This document shows positions 26,551-38,130 of a DNA stretch of 64,000 nucleotides, in pieces. The notes beneath the pieces were generated by a model that had not been told where the DNA came from, did not search any database, and saw nothing but the letters and a program-made list of their open reading frames with translations. Source of the stretch: Eubacterium maltosivorans (GTDB lineage Bacteria > Bacillota > Clostridia > Eubacteriales > Eubacteriaceae); contig NZ_CP029487.1 in assembly GCF_002441855.2 (NCBI RefSeq), positions 3,770,349 to 3,834,348 on the forward strand. Direction: 5' to 3'. Position numbers and translations under genes: made by a program. The first letter of the stretch is position 1, and every line of letters begins with the position of its first letter.

Positions 26551-26671
26551 TAAAACCTGAAATTCCAGCTGATGAAAATCAGCAAAGGATAAAAAACGCA
26601 AGTGCGATGAACACTTCAAAAAATCATCACATGAACCAGATCAAGAAGCCGAAAGGCAAAACGATAAACTA

Positions 26672-28198
<1,527 letters not shown>

Positions 28199-28213
28199 GG
28201 GAACAGGAAGTCA

Positions 28214-28238
28214 TGGTACTATTTTCTTTTGTATGACC
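28214..28238 (+). other. 16S processing stem, right arm
   Basis: Complementary to 26526-26550; see that entry. Confidence 0.85.
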
Positions 28239-28265
28239 CAAAGTCATACAGCACAATGATGATAC

Positions 28266-28341
28266 GGGGGTGTAGCTCAGTTGGGAGAGCACCTGCCTTG
28301 CAAGCAGGGGGTCAGGAGTTCGAATCTCCTCATCTCCACCA
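28266..28341 (+). tRNA. tRNA-Ala(TGC)
   Basis: Lies in the 16S-23S spacer. Acceptor GGGGGTG pairs with CATCTCC and includes the alanine identity pair G3-U70. The anticodon loop gives TGC. CCA is encoded. Confidence 0.97.
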
Positions 28342-28363
28342 TATTATCATCAAAACCAATTGC

Positions 28364-28439
28364 GGGGGCGTGGCTCAGTTGGGAGAGCGTCTGCTTCGCA
28401 TGCAGAAGGTCAGGAGTTCGAGTCTCCTCGTCTCCACCA
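28364..28439 (+). tRNA. tRNA-Ala(CGC)
   Basis: Second spacer tRNA, close in sequence to the Ala(TGC) gene beside it. Acceptor GGGGGCG pairs with CGTCTCC and keeps G3-U70; the anticodon loop TTCGCAT gives CGC, reading GCG only. CCA is encoded. An Ala(CGC) gene inside an rRNA spacer is unusual. Confidence 0.93.
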
Positions 28440-28458
28440 TATTTAAAAAAATAAATAT

Positions 28459-28535
<77 letters not shown>

Positions 28536-28552
28536 TGATAAAACATCATATT

Positions 28553-28584
28553 GGTCATTGAAAACAACATAAAGAAAAAAGAGT
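28553..28584 (+). other. 23S processing stem, left arm
   Basis: Starts GGTCATTGAAAACAACATAA and pairs with 31581-31611 (ending TTTTGAGTGACC) with a few mismatches, enclosing the 23S gene. Confidence 0.82.
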
Positions 28585-28699
28585 AAAGAGCAAATATTAA
28601 ACAAAGTAAAACTTCTTAATAAATGCAATTTCAAAAACAACATTCTTTTGAGCTCAGAAAGAGAACAAAAGAAAAACGAAATGCGAAAGCATTCGTGGA

Positions 28700-31560
<2,861 letters not shown>

Positions 31561-31580
31561 CCATCAAGACATTTTGAAAA

Positions 31581-31611
31581 ACTCTTTTCCTTTATGTTGT
31601 TTTGAGTGACC
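31581..31611 (+). other. 23S processing stem, right arm
   Basis: Complementary to 28553-28584; see that entry. Confidence 0.82.
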
Positions 31612-31689
31612 AACACTTTTGTCCAAAGCATGAAAGGCTTTGGTATGCAGCTGAGCGCAAGCGAAGCAAAGGTACAAAAGCGAACGCAT

Positions 31690-31739
31690 TTTTCAAAGAA
31701 AAGCATCTTGAACAGATAGGAAGCTTTGCTTTGAAAAAT
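31690..31739 (+). other. stem-loop in the 23S-5S spacer
   Basis: ATTTTTCAAAGAAAAGC (31690-31706) pairs with GCTTTGCTTTGAAAAAT (31723-31739) with one mismatch. The 23S-5S spacer is long (about 214 bases); this hairpin ends about 35 bases before 5S and may direct 5S processing. Confidence 0.6.
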
Positions 31740-31774
31740 ACGATCCTTATAATTGAATAAAAACACAAGATTGA

Positions 31775-31890
31775 TCTCGTGATGATGGCGAAGGGGAAAC
31801 ACCTGTTAACATACCGAACACAGAAGTAAAGTCCTTCAGCGCTGAAAGTACTTGGTGGGCAACTGCCTGGGAGGATAGGACATCGCGGGG
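31775..31890 (+). rRNA. rrf: 5S ribosomal RNA
   Basis: Contains GATGGCGAAGGGGAAACACC, CATACCGAACACAGAAGTAA and GTACTTGGTGGGCAACTGCC, the usual 5S core, closed by a terminal helix TCTCGTG / CGCGGGG. Ends are approximate to one or two bases. Confidence 0.95.
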
Positions 31891-31900
31891 TCTTAAATAA

Positions 31901-31975
31901 TCCTCAGTAGCTCAACGGTGGAGCACTCGGCTGTTAACCGATAGGCTGTAGGTTCGAATCCTACCTGGGGAGCCA
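31901..31975 (+). tRNA. tRNA-Asn(GTT)
   Basis: Acceptor TCCTCAG pairs with CTGGGGA; the anticodon loop CTGTTAA gives GTT. CCA is encoded. First gene of the post-5S tRNA cluster. Confidence 0.97.
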
Positions 31976-32042
31976 TTTGAAGACAAACGGATATGGAGAA
32001 GCAGGAATTTTCCATATCCGTCTTTTTAAGCCAAAGCAATTT

Positions 32043-32117
32043 GGCCCCTTGGTCAAGCGGTTAAGACACCGCCCTTTCACGGCGGTTACGGGGGTTCGAA
32101 TCCCCCAGGGGTCACCA
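32043..32117 (+). tRNA. tRNA-Glu(TTC)
   Basis: Acceptor GGCCCCT pairs with AGGGGTC; the anticodon loop CTTTCAC gives TTC. CCA is encoded. Confidence 0.97.
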
Positions 32118-32153
32118 TTTTTAGTTTTAAAGTTCCTATTTTTAACACCATGC

Positions 32154-32230
32154 GGCCTGGTAGTTCAGTTGGTTAGAATGCCAGCCTGTCACGCTGGAGG
32201 TCGAGAGTTCGAGTCTCTTCCAGGTCGCCA
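32154..32230 (+). tRNA. tRNA-Asp(GTC)
   Basis: Acceptor GGCCTGG pairs with CCAGGTC; the anticodon loop CTGTCAC gives GTC. CCA is encoded. Confidence 0.97.
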
Positions 32231-32261
32231 TTTTTTTATCTTAATATTTGATATTATTTAA

Positions 32262-32337
32262 GCTGATGTGGCTCAATTGGCAGAGCAGCTGATTTGTAAT
32301 CAGCAGGTTGTAGGTTCAAGTCCTATCATCAGCTCCA
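32262..32337 (+). tRNA. tRNA-Thr(TGT), copy 1
   Basis: Acceptor GCTGATG pairs with CATCAGC; the anticodon loop TTTGTAA gives TGT. CCA is encoded. Identical to the gene at 32701. Confidence 0.97.
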
Positions 32338-32347
32338 TTTTTATTTT

Positions 32348-32432
32348 GGGGAGATGCCCGAGTGGCTAAAGGGGGCGGACTGTAAATCCGTTGACTGAGT
32401 CTACGATGGTTCGAATCCATCTCTCCCCACCA
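32348..32432 (+). tRNA. tRNA-Tyr(GTA), copy 1
   Basis: A long-variable-arm tRNA; acceptor GGGGAGA pairs with TCTCCCC; the anticodon loop CTGTAAA gives GTA. CCA is encoded. Identical to the gene at 32787. Confidence 0.97.
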
Positions 32433-32440
32433 TTTTTTAT

Positions 32441-32516
32441 GACCCATTAGCTCAGTTGGTAGAGCATCTGACTTTTAATCAGGGTGTCGGGCGTTCAAGT
32501 CGCCCATGGGTCACCA
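32441..32516 (+). tRNA. tRNA-Lys(TTT)
   Basis: Identical to the tRNA-Lys at 6377-6452; the anticodon loop CTTTTAA gives TTT. CCA is encoded. Confidence 0.97.
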
Positions 32517-32576
32517 TTTTTTTATTTGTTTTAAAGTTTTATTAATTCAAACTGAAGTTAAATATATAATTTTTAA

Positions 32577-32676
32577 GCTGATGTGGTTCAATTGGCATAA
32601 GCAGAGAACCCAAATCTTTGATTTGGTGTGAATCGCTTAGTTAGGCAGATGGGAAAGGGCCGCAGAAGTCCGAAAT
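32577..32676 (+). pseudogene. decayed tRNA-Thr remnant
   Basis: The first 22 bases match the 5' part of the flanking tRNA-Thr genes (GCTGATGTGG then TCAATTGGCA) with one change, but the rest has lost the anticodon and T arms. A strong CCAAATC/GATTTGG hairpin replaces the anticodon arm. The upstream flank is also shared with tRNA-Thr copy 2, so this looks like a failed or broken third copy. Confidence 0.65.
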
Positions 32677-32700
32677 AAAGTTAAATATGTAATTATTTAA

Positions 32701-32776
32701 GCTGATGTGGCTCAATTGGCAGAGCAGCTGATTTGTAATCAGCAGGTTGTAGGTTCAAGTCCTATCATCAGCTCCA
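32701..32776 (+). tRNA. tRNA-Thr(TGT), copy 2
   Basis: Identical to 32262-32337; offset 439 bases. Confidence 0.97.
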
Positions 32777-32786
32777 TTTTTATTTT

Positions 32787-32871
32787 GGGGAGATGCCCGA
32801 GTGGCTAAAGGGGGCGGACTGTAAATCCGTTGACTGAGTCTACGATGGTTCGAATCCATCTCTCCCCACCA
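32787..32871 (+). tRNA. tRNA-Tyr(GTA), copy 2
   Basis: Identical to 32348-32432; offset 439 bases, including the same 10-base spacer after tRNA-Thr. Confidence 0.97.
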
Positions 32872-32874
32872 TTA

Positions 32875-32899
32875 TGACGATCACAGGATCGTTTTTTTA
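32875..32899 (+). terminator. terminator of the rRNA-tRNA operon
   Basis: ACGATC, loop ACAG, GATCGT followed by seven T. Confidence 0.88.
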
Positions 32900-32906
32900 T
32901 TGCAAA

Positions 32907-32939
32907 AATCAACCCGTATCGCCATGATACGGGTTGATT
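32907..32939. repeat. GTATCG hairpin repeat, copy 7
   Basis: AATCAACCCGTATC / GATACGGGTTGATT, 14 perfect pairs plus a G-T pair, loop CCA. It lies just after the rRNA-tRNA terminator and 45 bases beyond the stop of the minus-strand 89-residue gene. Confidence 0.88.
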
Positions 32940-32984
32940 ATAAAAAGACCTCTCAATTGAGAGAGGCCAAAGCTCAAAATTTAA

Positions 32985-33254
32985 TTATTTGCCTCCGCAG
33001 GCTGTCCGGTTTGGATGTCTTGTAACAAAACCATTAATATCTTCTTTTGGATTGTAAACGGAAAGAATCATCGTTCCTTCGTTCAGGTCTAATTTGTGTT
33101 CAGAATAATCGGGTAATTTTTCGATTTCCAAAACAGCCGCTTTTGCTTCATCAACATTTGTAAATTCTTCTAATGAAATGGTAGCGATGCCATCATCTGA
33201 ATAATTTGCAGATTCCATTTTTTTCAGTAAAGTTTTTGAAATATCATTTAACAT
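32985..33254 (-). CDS. 89-residue protein of unknown function, divergent from formate dehydrogenase
   Basis: No family was recognised. The start at ATG 33254 follows AAAGGTGGTTACT; an in-frame ATG at 33278 overlaps the ribosome-site region. The sequence is soluble, acidic in its middle and ends RHPNRTACGGK, with one cysteine near the C-terminus. It diverges from the formate dehydrogenase operon across a 291-base region with a 14-bp inverted repeat, so a link to formate metabolism is possible but only inferred from position. Confidence 0.7.
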   Translation of the reverse strand: MLNDISKTLLKKMESANYSDDGIATISLEEFTNVDEAKAAVLEIEKLPDYSEHKLDLNEGTMILSVYNPKEDINGFVTRHPNRTACGGK

Positions 33255-33288
33255 AGTAACCACCTTTAATCCTTTCATCGATTACATG

Positions 33289-33363
33289 ACCTATTTTGAT
33301 TATACGATAACTTTAAGGTCTTGTCCACAAGATGTCAAAAATTTACTATTAATCAAAATAGGT
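33289..33363. promoter_or_regulatory. 14-bp inverted repeat in the divergent promoter region
   Basis: ACCTATTTTGATTA (33289-33302) and TAATCAAAATAGGT (33350-33363) are perfect inverted copies 47 bases apart. They bracket the likely start region of the minus-strand 89-residue gene; a TATAAT box on that strand overlaps the left arm. They could be paired operator half-sites. Confidence 0.6.
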
Positions 33364-33465
33364 GGCTTAAATAAAGCCTATACTTTATCTTTATATGAAA
33401 TTATACCCGAAGATTTAAGAAAATAACAAAATCTAGGAAATACAAGTAAATTTCCCCTCGGGTGA

Positions 33466-33498
33466 TTGACAAAAATGTGAAAAATGAGATACTATAAT
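33466..33498 (+). promoter_or_regulatory. candidate promoter of the formate dehydrogenase operon
   Basis: TTGACA (33466-33471) is followed by GATACT (33488-33493, 16-base spacer) or TATAAT (33493-33498, 21-base spacer). Which -10 box is used cannot be told from sequence. Confidence 0.55.
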
Positions 33499-33545
33499 AA
33501 GGATTACAACGTAATTTTGGTAGATTATTTTAGGAGATGTTTGAA

Positions 33546-36233
33546 ATGGTAAATTTAACAATTGACAATCAGAAAGTGAGCGTTCCCGAGGGCACGACAA
33601 TCCTCAACGCCGCTAAAGAAGCAGGGATTGATATCCCGACTTTGTGCTATTTTAAAGGCTTTGATCCTGAAGGAAGCTGTAGGATGTGCCTTGTTGAAGT
33701 AGTGGGAGCCAGAAGACTGGAAACAGCTTGTTCAACACCGGTAGGCGAAGGGATGGTCGTCTATACGAATAATGCGGTCGTCCGTAAAGCGCGCCGTTTT
33801 GTCTTGAAAATGCTTTTTTCAGATCATACATTTGATTGCTTTACCTGTTACAAATTTGGCACCTGCCGTTTTGTTGAGTTGAATGGGAATTGTATCGAGT
33901 ATGATGAAATAAAAAGTTTTGGTCAATCTTTGGAAAAGGGCAAACCAATCGATGATTCAAGTCCTTTTTATACATACGATCCCAATAAATGTATTTTGTG
34001 TAATCGTTGTGTCAAAGTCTGCGAACACCTTCAGTGCAATCATGTACTGGCAAAATGTGACCGCGGTTACGAGACAAATATTAATCCAGTTTTCAATATG
34101 CTGCGCGGCGATAAAAACTCAAACTGTGTAAACTGTGGGAATTGTATTGCTGAATGCCCCACGGGAGCACTAGCACCGAAAAAGTTTATGCCGCTTCCGT
34201 ATACTGAAACGGTCGAAACAATTTGTCCTTATTGTGGCGTGGGCTGTACTTTGAAATTAAAGGTTCGGGATAACAAAATTACAGATGTGATGAGTGTTCC
34301 GGGCAATGTTAATAATAACCTTCTCTGTGTCAAAGGACGTTTTGCTCATGATTTTGTATCCAGTGAAGACCGCCTGAAAACACCGCTTATTCGAAAAAAT
34401 GGCGTTTTGGAAGAAGCGACATGGGATGAAGCCTATGATCTGATTATTCAGAAGCTTAAAGAAGCTGTTGCGGAAGGCCCGCAGGCTGTCGCAGGCTTTT
34501 CGTCGGCCCGGTGTACTAATGAAGAAAACTATTTATTCCAGAAATTTATCCGATCGGTAGGTAAGACCAATAACGTTGACCATTGTGCGCGTCTTTGTCA
34601 TGCTTCTACTGTTGCAGGTCTGGCTAAATCTTTTGGCAGCGGTGCTATGACAAACAGCATCGAAGAAGTCGACGTGATGGATGTTATTCTCGTCAGCGGG
34701 TCAAACACCACTGAGACACATCCGGTCATTGGCGCTAAGATCAAGCAGCGAGTGCAAAAAGGCGCAGCGTTGATCGTGGCAGAACCGCGAAAAATTGAGC
34801 TGGCAAAATATGCCGATGTTTACCTTCAGATCAAGCCAGGCACCAATGTTGCCCTGTTTAATGGCCTGATGAAAGCAATTTTAGATGAACACCTGGAGGA
34901 CCGTGATTTTATTAACGAGCGGACAGAAAATTTTGATGCGTTTGAAGCGTACTTAAATACAATTACAGTGGAAGAATGTGCTGAAATATGTGGTGTAGAT
35001 CCAGAAGATATGCGCAAGGCAGCTCGTTTATATGCAACCAGGGATAAAGGCGGCATCTTCTATTCAATGGGCGTGACTCAGCACGCTACCGGAACCGATG
35101 GTGTTATGAGCACCGCTAATCTGGCAATGATGACGGGCAAAATCGGTCGTGAAGGCTGTGGGGTCAATCCGCTTCGTGGTCAGAATAATGTCCAGGGAGC
35201 CTGCGATATGGGGGCTCTTCCAGGCGATTTCACAGGTTATCAGAAGACAAATAACCCAGATGTTCTTGCCAAATTTGAGCAGGCCTGGGGAACAGAGCTG
35301 CCGACCAATGCAGGTCACACCATTACGGAAATTGTTGATGATGTCGATAAAAACATCGTGAAGTTTTTATATATCATGGGCGAGAACCCACTGGTTTCTG
35401 ATCCAAATACAAACCATGTGAAGGAGGCCTTTGAGAAGGCAAACTTTATTGTACTCCAGGATATTTTCCTGACAGAAACATCAGAATATGCGGATGTTGT
35501 TCTGCCGGCAATGGTCTATGCCGAAAAAGACGGCACATTTACCAATACCGAACGTCGTGTACAGCTGCTTAGAAAAGCGGTAAAGGCGCCTGGCGTTGCC
35601 AAAGAGGACTGGAGGATTATCTGTGAACTTGCGCAGCGTATGGGTGCTGAGGGCTTTAATTTTAACAGCTCTGCCGAAATTATGGATGAAATCGCGTCGG
35701 TTACCCCGAGCTATGCAGGCGTGTCGCATGAGCGCCTGGAACGCGGCGACCGTATCCAGTGGCCATGCCCTGACAAGGAATCAGAAGGTACGAAATTCCT
35801 GCATAAAGGACAGTTTACGCGTGGAAAGGGAATGTTCAATGTTGCGCACTACATTGCGCCGGAAGATCAGCCAGATGATACCTATCCGATGATTTTGATG
35901 ACTGGGCGTATTCTGCAGCATTATCACACCCGTACAATGACGAAAAGAACCGCAGGTATCCAGCAGATTGTAGGAGATCCTTTCTTTGAAATTAATCCCA
36001 AAACAGCGGAAGAGCATGGTTTCTCAGAAGGAGAGCTTATTCAGGTAACATCGCCGAGAGGCTCTGTAACCGCCAAAGCTGTCTATAATCAAGGCATCCA
36101 GGAAAACACCCTGTTTATGCCGTTCCATTATGGGGACAAAGGCGCCAATTGTCTGACAGGCGGTAAAGTTGACCCGATCGCTAAGATTCCGCCATTCAAA
36201 GTTTGTAAAGTCTTTTTAGAAGAAGCAAAATAA
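33546..36233 (+). CDS. fdhA: molybdopterin formate dehydrogenase, cysteine form, with N-terminal Fe-S domains
   Basis: An 895-residue formate dehydrogenase catalytic subunit. In order: a 2Fe-2S domain (TLCYFKGFDPEGSCRMC), a His/Cys cluster site (DHTFDCFTCYKFGTCR), two 4Fe-4S motifs (KCILCNRCVKVCEH and NCVNCGNCIAECPTG), then the Mo/W-bisPGD domain with its own cluster (CPYCGVGCTLKLKV). The metal ligand is cysteine 351 in HCARLCHAST, not selenocysteine. The start is ATG 33546, nine bases after AGGAG; ATG 33537 overlaps that site. mobA and fdhD, needed for cofactor maturation, follow. It should catalyse formate oxidation or CO2 reduction in the acetogenic pathway; the electron partner is not adjacent. 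Confidence 0.93.
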   Translation: MVNLTIDNQKVSVPEGTTILNAAKEAGIDIPTLCYFKGFDPEGSCRMCLVEVVGARRLETACSTPVGEGMVVYTNNAVVRKARRFVLKMLFSDHTFDCFTCYKFGTCRFVELNGNCIEYDEIKSFGQSLEKGKPIDDSSPFYTYDPNKCILCNRCVKVCEHLQCNHVLAKCDRGYETNINPVFNMLRGDKNSNCVNCGNCIAECPTGALAPKKFMPLPYTETVETICPYCGVGCTLKLKVRDNKITDVMSVPGNVNNNLLCVKGRFAHDFVSSEDRLKTPLIRKNGVLEEATWDEAYDLIIQKLKEAVAEGPQAVAGFSSARCTNEENYLFQKFIRSVGKTNNVDHCARLCHASTVAGLAKSFGSGAMTNSIEEVDVMDVILVSGSNTTETHPVIGAKIKQRVQKGAALIVAEPRKIELAKYADVYLQIKPGTNVALFNGLMKAILDEHLEDRDFINERTENFDAFEAYLNTITVEECAEICGVDPEDMRKAARLYATRDKGGIFYSMGVTQHATGTDGVMSTANLAMMTGKIGREGCGVNPLRGQNNVQGACDMGALPGDFTGYQKTNNPDVLAKFEQAWGTELPTNAGHTITEIVDDVDKNIVKFLYIMGENPLVSDPNTNHVKEAFEKANFIVLQDIFLTETSEYADVVLPAMVYAEKDGTFTNTERRVQLLRKAVKAPGVAKEDWRIICELAQRMGAEGFNFNSSAEIMDEIASVTPSYAGVSHERLERGDRIQWPCPDKESEGTKFLHKGQFTRGKGMFNVAHYIAPEDQPDDTYPMILMTGRILQHYHTRTMTKRTAGIQQIVGDPFFEINPKTAEEHGFSEGELIQVTSPRGSVTAKAVYNQGIQENTLFMPFHYGDKGANCLTGGKVDPIAKIPPFKVCKVFLEEAK

Positions 36234-36240
36234 ATGTGTA

Positions 36241-36277
36241 CTCCCTTCATCATGGTTGGTGGTGGAGGGAGCGTTTT
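36241..36277 (+). terminator. weak terminator or attenuator between fdhA and mobA
   Basis: CTCCCT and AGGGAG flank a 19-base loop, followed by CGTTTTC. It may reduce readthrough into mobA-fdhD. Confidence 0.4.
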
Positions 36278-36297
36278 CATATCCTGGGAGAAAGACA

Positions 36298-36963
36298 ATG
36301 AAAAAGTATAAGACAGCTGCCATTCTGGTTGGCGGGAAGAGCACCAGAATGGGAAAGGATAAAAAAAATCTGGTTATTTCAGGTAAGGCGCTGCTGCAAT
36401 CCATTGTAGACCAGCTGGCCGTCTTGTTTGATGAAATAATCATTGTCGGCTGTAGTGAAGAGGAGATTGTTGGTATCCACGGAATTGCAGGTGTATATCC
36501 GGATATTTTAAATATTTCGGCCTCCTTGACAGGAATTTATACCGCTTTGCTATACGGCCAGTCAGAATATGTTTATGTCACAGCCTGTGATATGCCCAAT
36601 TATGACCTGACGTTTATCCGGTATATGATGACACTTTTAGAAAAAAATCCTGATAAGACAGGCTGTGTCACACGTTATAAAGAATGGATTGAGCCTTTCA
36701 ATGCCTTCTATTCAAGGGAATTGCTGCCATCGGCAAAGCGTTTTTTAAAAAGCGGGAGGAAGAGCGTTTTCCATTATTTAAGCCGGGAAAATATTTTTTA
36801 TATAGCAGAGAAGGATGCCCGGATTTACACGCCGGATTGGCATCTTTTTTGTAATTTAAACACCCCTGGAGATTTAACAAAGCACTTAAAAGGAGTCGGC
36901 GATGTCAGTGAAATTGGAAGAAATTGTGAGAATTACACCAAAAGGCGCCAAAAGGGTTTTTGA
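36298..36963 (+). CDS. mobA: molybdenum cofactor guanylyltransferase-like protein
   Basis: MobA adds GMP to molybdopterin to form the guanine dinucleotide cofactor used by bis-MGD enzymes. The 221-residue protein has the nucleotidyltransferase start AAILVGGKSTRMGKDKKNL and the metal-site region YVTACDMPNYD; NPGD-like text near the end reads NLNTPGDLTKHL. The start is ATG 36298 after GGGAGAAAGACA. It overlaps fdhD by 62 bases, showing tight coupling with formate dehydrogenase maturation. Confidence 0.88.
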   Translation: MKKYKTAAILVGGKSTRMGKDKKNLVISGKALLQSIVDQLAVLFDEIIIVGCSEEEIVGIHGIAGVYPDILNISASLTGIYTALLYGQSEYVYVTACDMPNYDLTFIRYMMTLLEKNPDKTGCVTRYKEWIEPFNAFYSRELLPSAKRFLKSGRKSVFHYLSRENIFYIAEKDARIYTPDWHLFCNLNTPGDLTKHLKGVGDVSEIGRNCENYTKRRQKGF

Positions 36964-37669
36964 CCCAATGGTTGAGGAGTACCCTGTTGCGTTATACCTT
37001 AACGGAAAAAAAATGATCTCATTGATGAGTACCCCACAGAATCTAAAAGAGCTGGGCGTTGGTTTTTTTTATCTGAAAGGTCTTATAAAAGATATCCGGC
37101 AGGTATATAATGTAGAAATTAAGCAAAGCGGCGCAGAGACAGGTGCGGTTGTCTATATTGACAGTCATGAGAGGACAGCAAAATTAAAAGATTTTTTTGA
37201 ATTGTCTGAGGAGAGTATTCTCTCAAGGAATGAAGAAAAACAAGCCTGCCCTTTTAAATCGGATTTTCAAACAGTATTGAAACGATACGGGTTGACAGAG
37301 AAAGGCCTTTTTGAAATGATGGAAGGCTTCAGCAAAAAATCGGAGCTTTTTGTAAAAACTGGCGGTGTGCACAGTATAGGGCTCTACGAAAAGGGTGAGG
37401 CTGTGCTGTTTTACGATGACGTCAGCCGTTATAATACTTATAACAAGCTGTTTGGCGGTATTTTGCTGAAGCGAATCACTCCTGAAAACAAAATGCTTTT
37501 AACAACCGGCAGGATTCCAAGCGAGGTAATGACCTGGATCATCCAAAATGGTATCCGCTGCGTTTTATCCATTTCTGCGCCCACAAACGGAAGCGTTCAG
37601 CTGGCCCGAAAACATGGAGTGACATTGATGGGATTTGTAAGAGGAGAGCGTCTGAACTTATACGCGTGA
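36902..37669 (+). CDS. fdhD: formate dehydrogenase sulfurtransferase FdhD
   Basis: FdhD passes sulfur to the molybdenum cofactor of formate dehydrogenase. The 255-residue protein keeps [52 protein letters not shown] and SISAPTN. The cysteine pair CxxC known from E. coli FdhD is reduced to one cysteine here (residue 116, QACPFK, with Lys at the place of the second Cys). It starts inside mobA, 62 bases before the mobA stop, after GGAGTCGGCG. Confidence 0.92.
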   Translation: MSVKLEEIVRITPKGAKRVFDPMVEEYPVALYLNGKKMISLMSTPQNLKELGVGFFYLKGLIKDIRQVYNVEIKQSGAETGAVVYIDSHERTAKLKDFFELSEESILSRNEEKQACPFKSDFQTVLKRYGLTEKGLFEMMEGFSKKSELFVKTGGVHSIGLYEKGEAVLFYDDVSRYNTYNKLFGGILLKRITPENKMLLTTGRIPSEVMTWIIQNGIRCVLSISAPTNGSVQLARKHGVTLMGFVRGERLNLYA

Positions 37670-37704
37670 AAGTAAAAAAACAGGAGAAAAAGGTTAAAAA
37701 AATC

Positions 37705-37733
37705 TTGACACCAATGGCGTCATTTGTTATTAT
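37705..37733 (+). promoter_or_regulatory. promoter of tRNA-Leu
   Basis: TTGACA (37705-37710) and TATTAT (37728-37733), 17-base spacer. Confidence 0.75.
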
Positions 37734-37786
37734 AATTGAGCACGTTACATACAGATGCTTTGCTCGTCTGAGTAACGCTGCATTGT

Positions 37787-37871
37787 GCGGATGTGGCGGA
37801 ATTGGCAGACGCGCTAGACTTAGGATCTAGTATCGAATGATGTGGGGGTTCGACTCCCTTCATCCGCACCA
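37787..37871 (+). tRNA. tRNA-Leu(TAG)
   Basis: Long-variable-arm tRNA; acceptor GCGGATG pairs with CATCCGC; the anticodon loop CTTAGGA gives TAG. CCA is encoded. Confidence 0.97.
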
Positions 37872-37919
37872 CTTCTCATATAAACAAACACATTTATTAC
37901 AAAAAAGTTTAAAAAATGC

Positions 37920-37948
37920 TTGACAAAATAAAGGGAAGCGATTATAAT
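37920..37948 (+). promoter_or_regulatory. promoter of tRNA-Gly(GCC)
   Basis: TTGACA (37920-37925) and TATAAT (37943-37948), 17-base spacer. Confidence 0.87.
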
Positions 37949-37988
37949 AATATATGTTCGCTGATGAAAATTATTCAAGCGAAGCTAA

Positions 37989-38063
37989 GCGGAAGTGGCT
38001 CAGTGGTAGAGCATCGCCTTGCCAAGGCGAGGGTCGCGAGTTCAAATCTCGTCTTCCGCTCCA
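37989..38063 (+). tRNA. tRNA-Gly(GCC)
   Basis: Acceptor GCGGAAG pairs with CTTCCGC; the anticodon loop TTGCCAA gives GCC. CCA is encoded. Confidence 0.97.
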
Positions 38064-38083
38064 TTTTATTTTTTGAAACTTTT

Positions 38084-38107
38084 AACAGCTTCGGCTGTTT
38101 TTTTTAT
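38084..38107 (+). terminator. terminator of tRNA-Gly
   Basis: AACAGC, loop TTCG, GCTGTT, then a T run. Confidence 0.93.
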
Positions 38108-38130
38108 TAGGGCAATAAAAAAATCCTGCT

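Noticed and set aside
32230-32871. CRISPR-like repeat array
   Set aside because: The repeated units are tRNA genes with encoded CCA ends, not direct repeats with spacers.
33537-33545. ATG 33537 as the start of formate dehydrogenase
   Set aside because: The codon overlaps the AGGAG ribosome site; ATG 33546 has proper spacing.
34575-34605. Possible selenocysteine site in formate dehydrogenase
   Set aside because: The codon at residue 351 is TGT (cysteine), so no recoding or SECIS element is needed.
37283-37294. CGATACGGGTTG, identical to one arm of the GTATCG hairpin family
   Set aside because: It lies inside the fdhD reading frame, has no complementary arm nearby and encodes normal FdhD sequence, so it is probably chance.
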